15,217 bases of DNA from assembly GCA_032353305.1 (NCBI GenBank), contig JAUCNG010008900.1:1-15217 (forward strand), read 5' to 3'. Positions 14,369 to 15,217 of the stretch are shown piece by piece. The stretch is from Cephalothrix spiralis (Eukaryota; Nemertea; Palaeonemertea; Archinemertea; Cephalotrichidae). Below the pieces are notes generated by a model. It did not search any database, was not told where the DNA came from, and worked only from the letters and a program-made list of their open reading frames with translations. Every line of letters begins with the position of its first letter. Positions within the stretch are counted from its first letter, which is position 1. The position numbers and the translations under genes were made by a program.

Positions 14369-15217
14369 TTATATTTTGTAAAATATGTCTTTAGTTTCTA
14401 TAAATATTTTTGCTTCATATTTTTCCATAACGTCGAATATTTCACGACCAAAATGATCCTTTATTCTAAAGTTGCTCGGTAGTTTCATGTCATAAGACCC
14501 ATTTGTTGTAATATTTTGTCCTGATAAAGACCAGGTTAATTCTAAGTTTGAACTGAGACTTGAATTAGTCAATTTTATATTTGTTGGCGCCCTTATTTTT
14601 TGAATATCCATATTATTTATGACAGTATTTGTACTAAGTATAGGAATCATTTTATGGCCTGTTGTGCCTGATATATCCAATTTGACCTTTTTTTCTCCAT
14701 TGCCAACTTAAATCAACCTAAATCCCCATAAAATTAAAAATCCTACTATAATACCCAAAACTATTTCCTGGAATGAGATCTGCAGTTGATCGTGGTTTGA
14801 GCTAAAGTATTTGCCGGGAAACCGATATTCGGTGTATTATTTAAAATGATTACATATGATTTGACCAGAGGAATTTTTGCCGCAATGAGTCTTTTAGTTT
14901 TTACGTAAATGAAAATAGATAAGCCAAGAGATAAAATGCCAGTTGCAAGTGCTAGATAAGGCATTAATATTGTTACAGTTCTTGGAGCGAAATCGAAATC
15001 CAAATTAGATGCTAATTCATCTGCCTTCGTATCATAAATTTTTGCCTTATTGTTAATACTGGCAGCGATTTTCTTAAAATCTGCCTTAAATTTTGATTCT
15101 GTCGAAGCAATTTTGTTCCACTTTGCACTGTTTAATTTTATTCAGGTAAATTTGAACTAGGGATATGTCGATGTGCTTCATCGCCTCTATATTTTGAAAA
15201 ATCTATATTAGGGAATA
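14369..15217 (-). pseudogene. Broken membrane protein, possibly envelope-like, cut by window edge
   Basis: Read from the right edge, the minus strand has a helical, heptad-like stretch (SKFKADFKKIAASINNKAKI), then a hydrophobic segment (MPYLALATGILSLGLSIFIY) with a KTKR flank, in one frame ending at 14761. A frame change near 14845 gives a second hydrophobic segment (IVLGIIVGFLILWGF), ending in TAA 14708-14710. The same frame resumes as a polar, Asn/Ser/Thr-rich region with N-glycosylation-type sites (NSS? no; NIT and NGS visible) to 14369. Another frame change lies near 15110. Coiled coil followed by a membrane anchor is the arrangement of class I fusion-type envelope proteins and of some retroelement env genes, but no family motif is seen and a cellular membrane protein is equally possible. 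It is not functional as it stands. Confidence 0.35.

Noticed and set aside
1-15217. CRISPR array, operon or phage-like layout
   Set aside because: No regularly spaced repeats, no dense co-oriented genes, and clear introns; the sequence is eukaryotic in style.

Overview
The window looks like ordinary but heavily rearranged nuclear DNA of an animal. It is strongly A+T-rich, and the little coding sequence lies in short, relatively G+C-rich islands bounded by GT/AG splice sites. There is no dense, co-oriented gene layout with ribosome-binding sites. A Ty3/gypsy retroelement relic, a tRNA-like (SINE-type) fragment and frequent ACATGTA-type palindromes fit an invertebrate, perhaps a marine mollusc such as a bivalve. 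That host guess is inference only; no gene here fixes the species.

Left part (1-3860): a possible last exon of an unrecognised gene (13-249), a zinc-ribbon reading frame broken by two stop codons (1176-1523), one copy of a dispersed repeat with a 16-bp hairpin and a TATA box (1865-2111), a tRNA-like repeat (about 2881-3010), and weak protein-like traces between 3000 and 4000.

Main subject (3962-5700 and 12662-13870): two direct copies of one small gene. By exon phase it reads: non-coding exon 1; a tiny exon with the ATG (MADALSRP); a Cys/His exon with C-x-C-x2-C-x10-C and a nearby His pair; a 21-codon exon; and a basic last exon (HRPKRRR tail). Each copy carries different damage. The left copy keeps the ATG exon but lacks the TATA-bearing 29 bp and has small deletions in the Cys/His exon. 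The right copy keeps the TATA box and intact downstream exons but lacks the stretch holding the ATG exon. Further candidate exons lie between them: leucine/arginine-rich exons (7125-7406, 7993-8053), a short KRKRKK tail (6001-6069), and two basic or RS-rich exons (10834, 11043) whose best frame is in phase with exon 3. This may be one gene with alternative ends, or a cluster of decayed paralogues.

The Ty3/gypsy relic (8831-10556) sits among these exons. A fragment of its integrase region is embedded in the tail of its gag frame between two identical 22-bp sequences. Right of it are a minus-strand frame beginning with a signal-peptide-like stretch (11382-12013), a coding-like relic with two stops (12222-12527) and, at the right edge, a broken minus-strand membrane protein with a coiled-coil-like part and two hydrophobic segments (14369-15217), possibly retroviral-envelope-like. 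I recognise no complete, intact protein-coding gene in this window.
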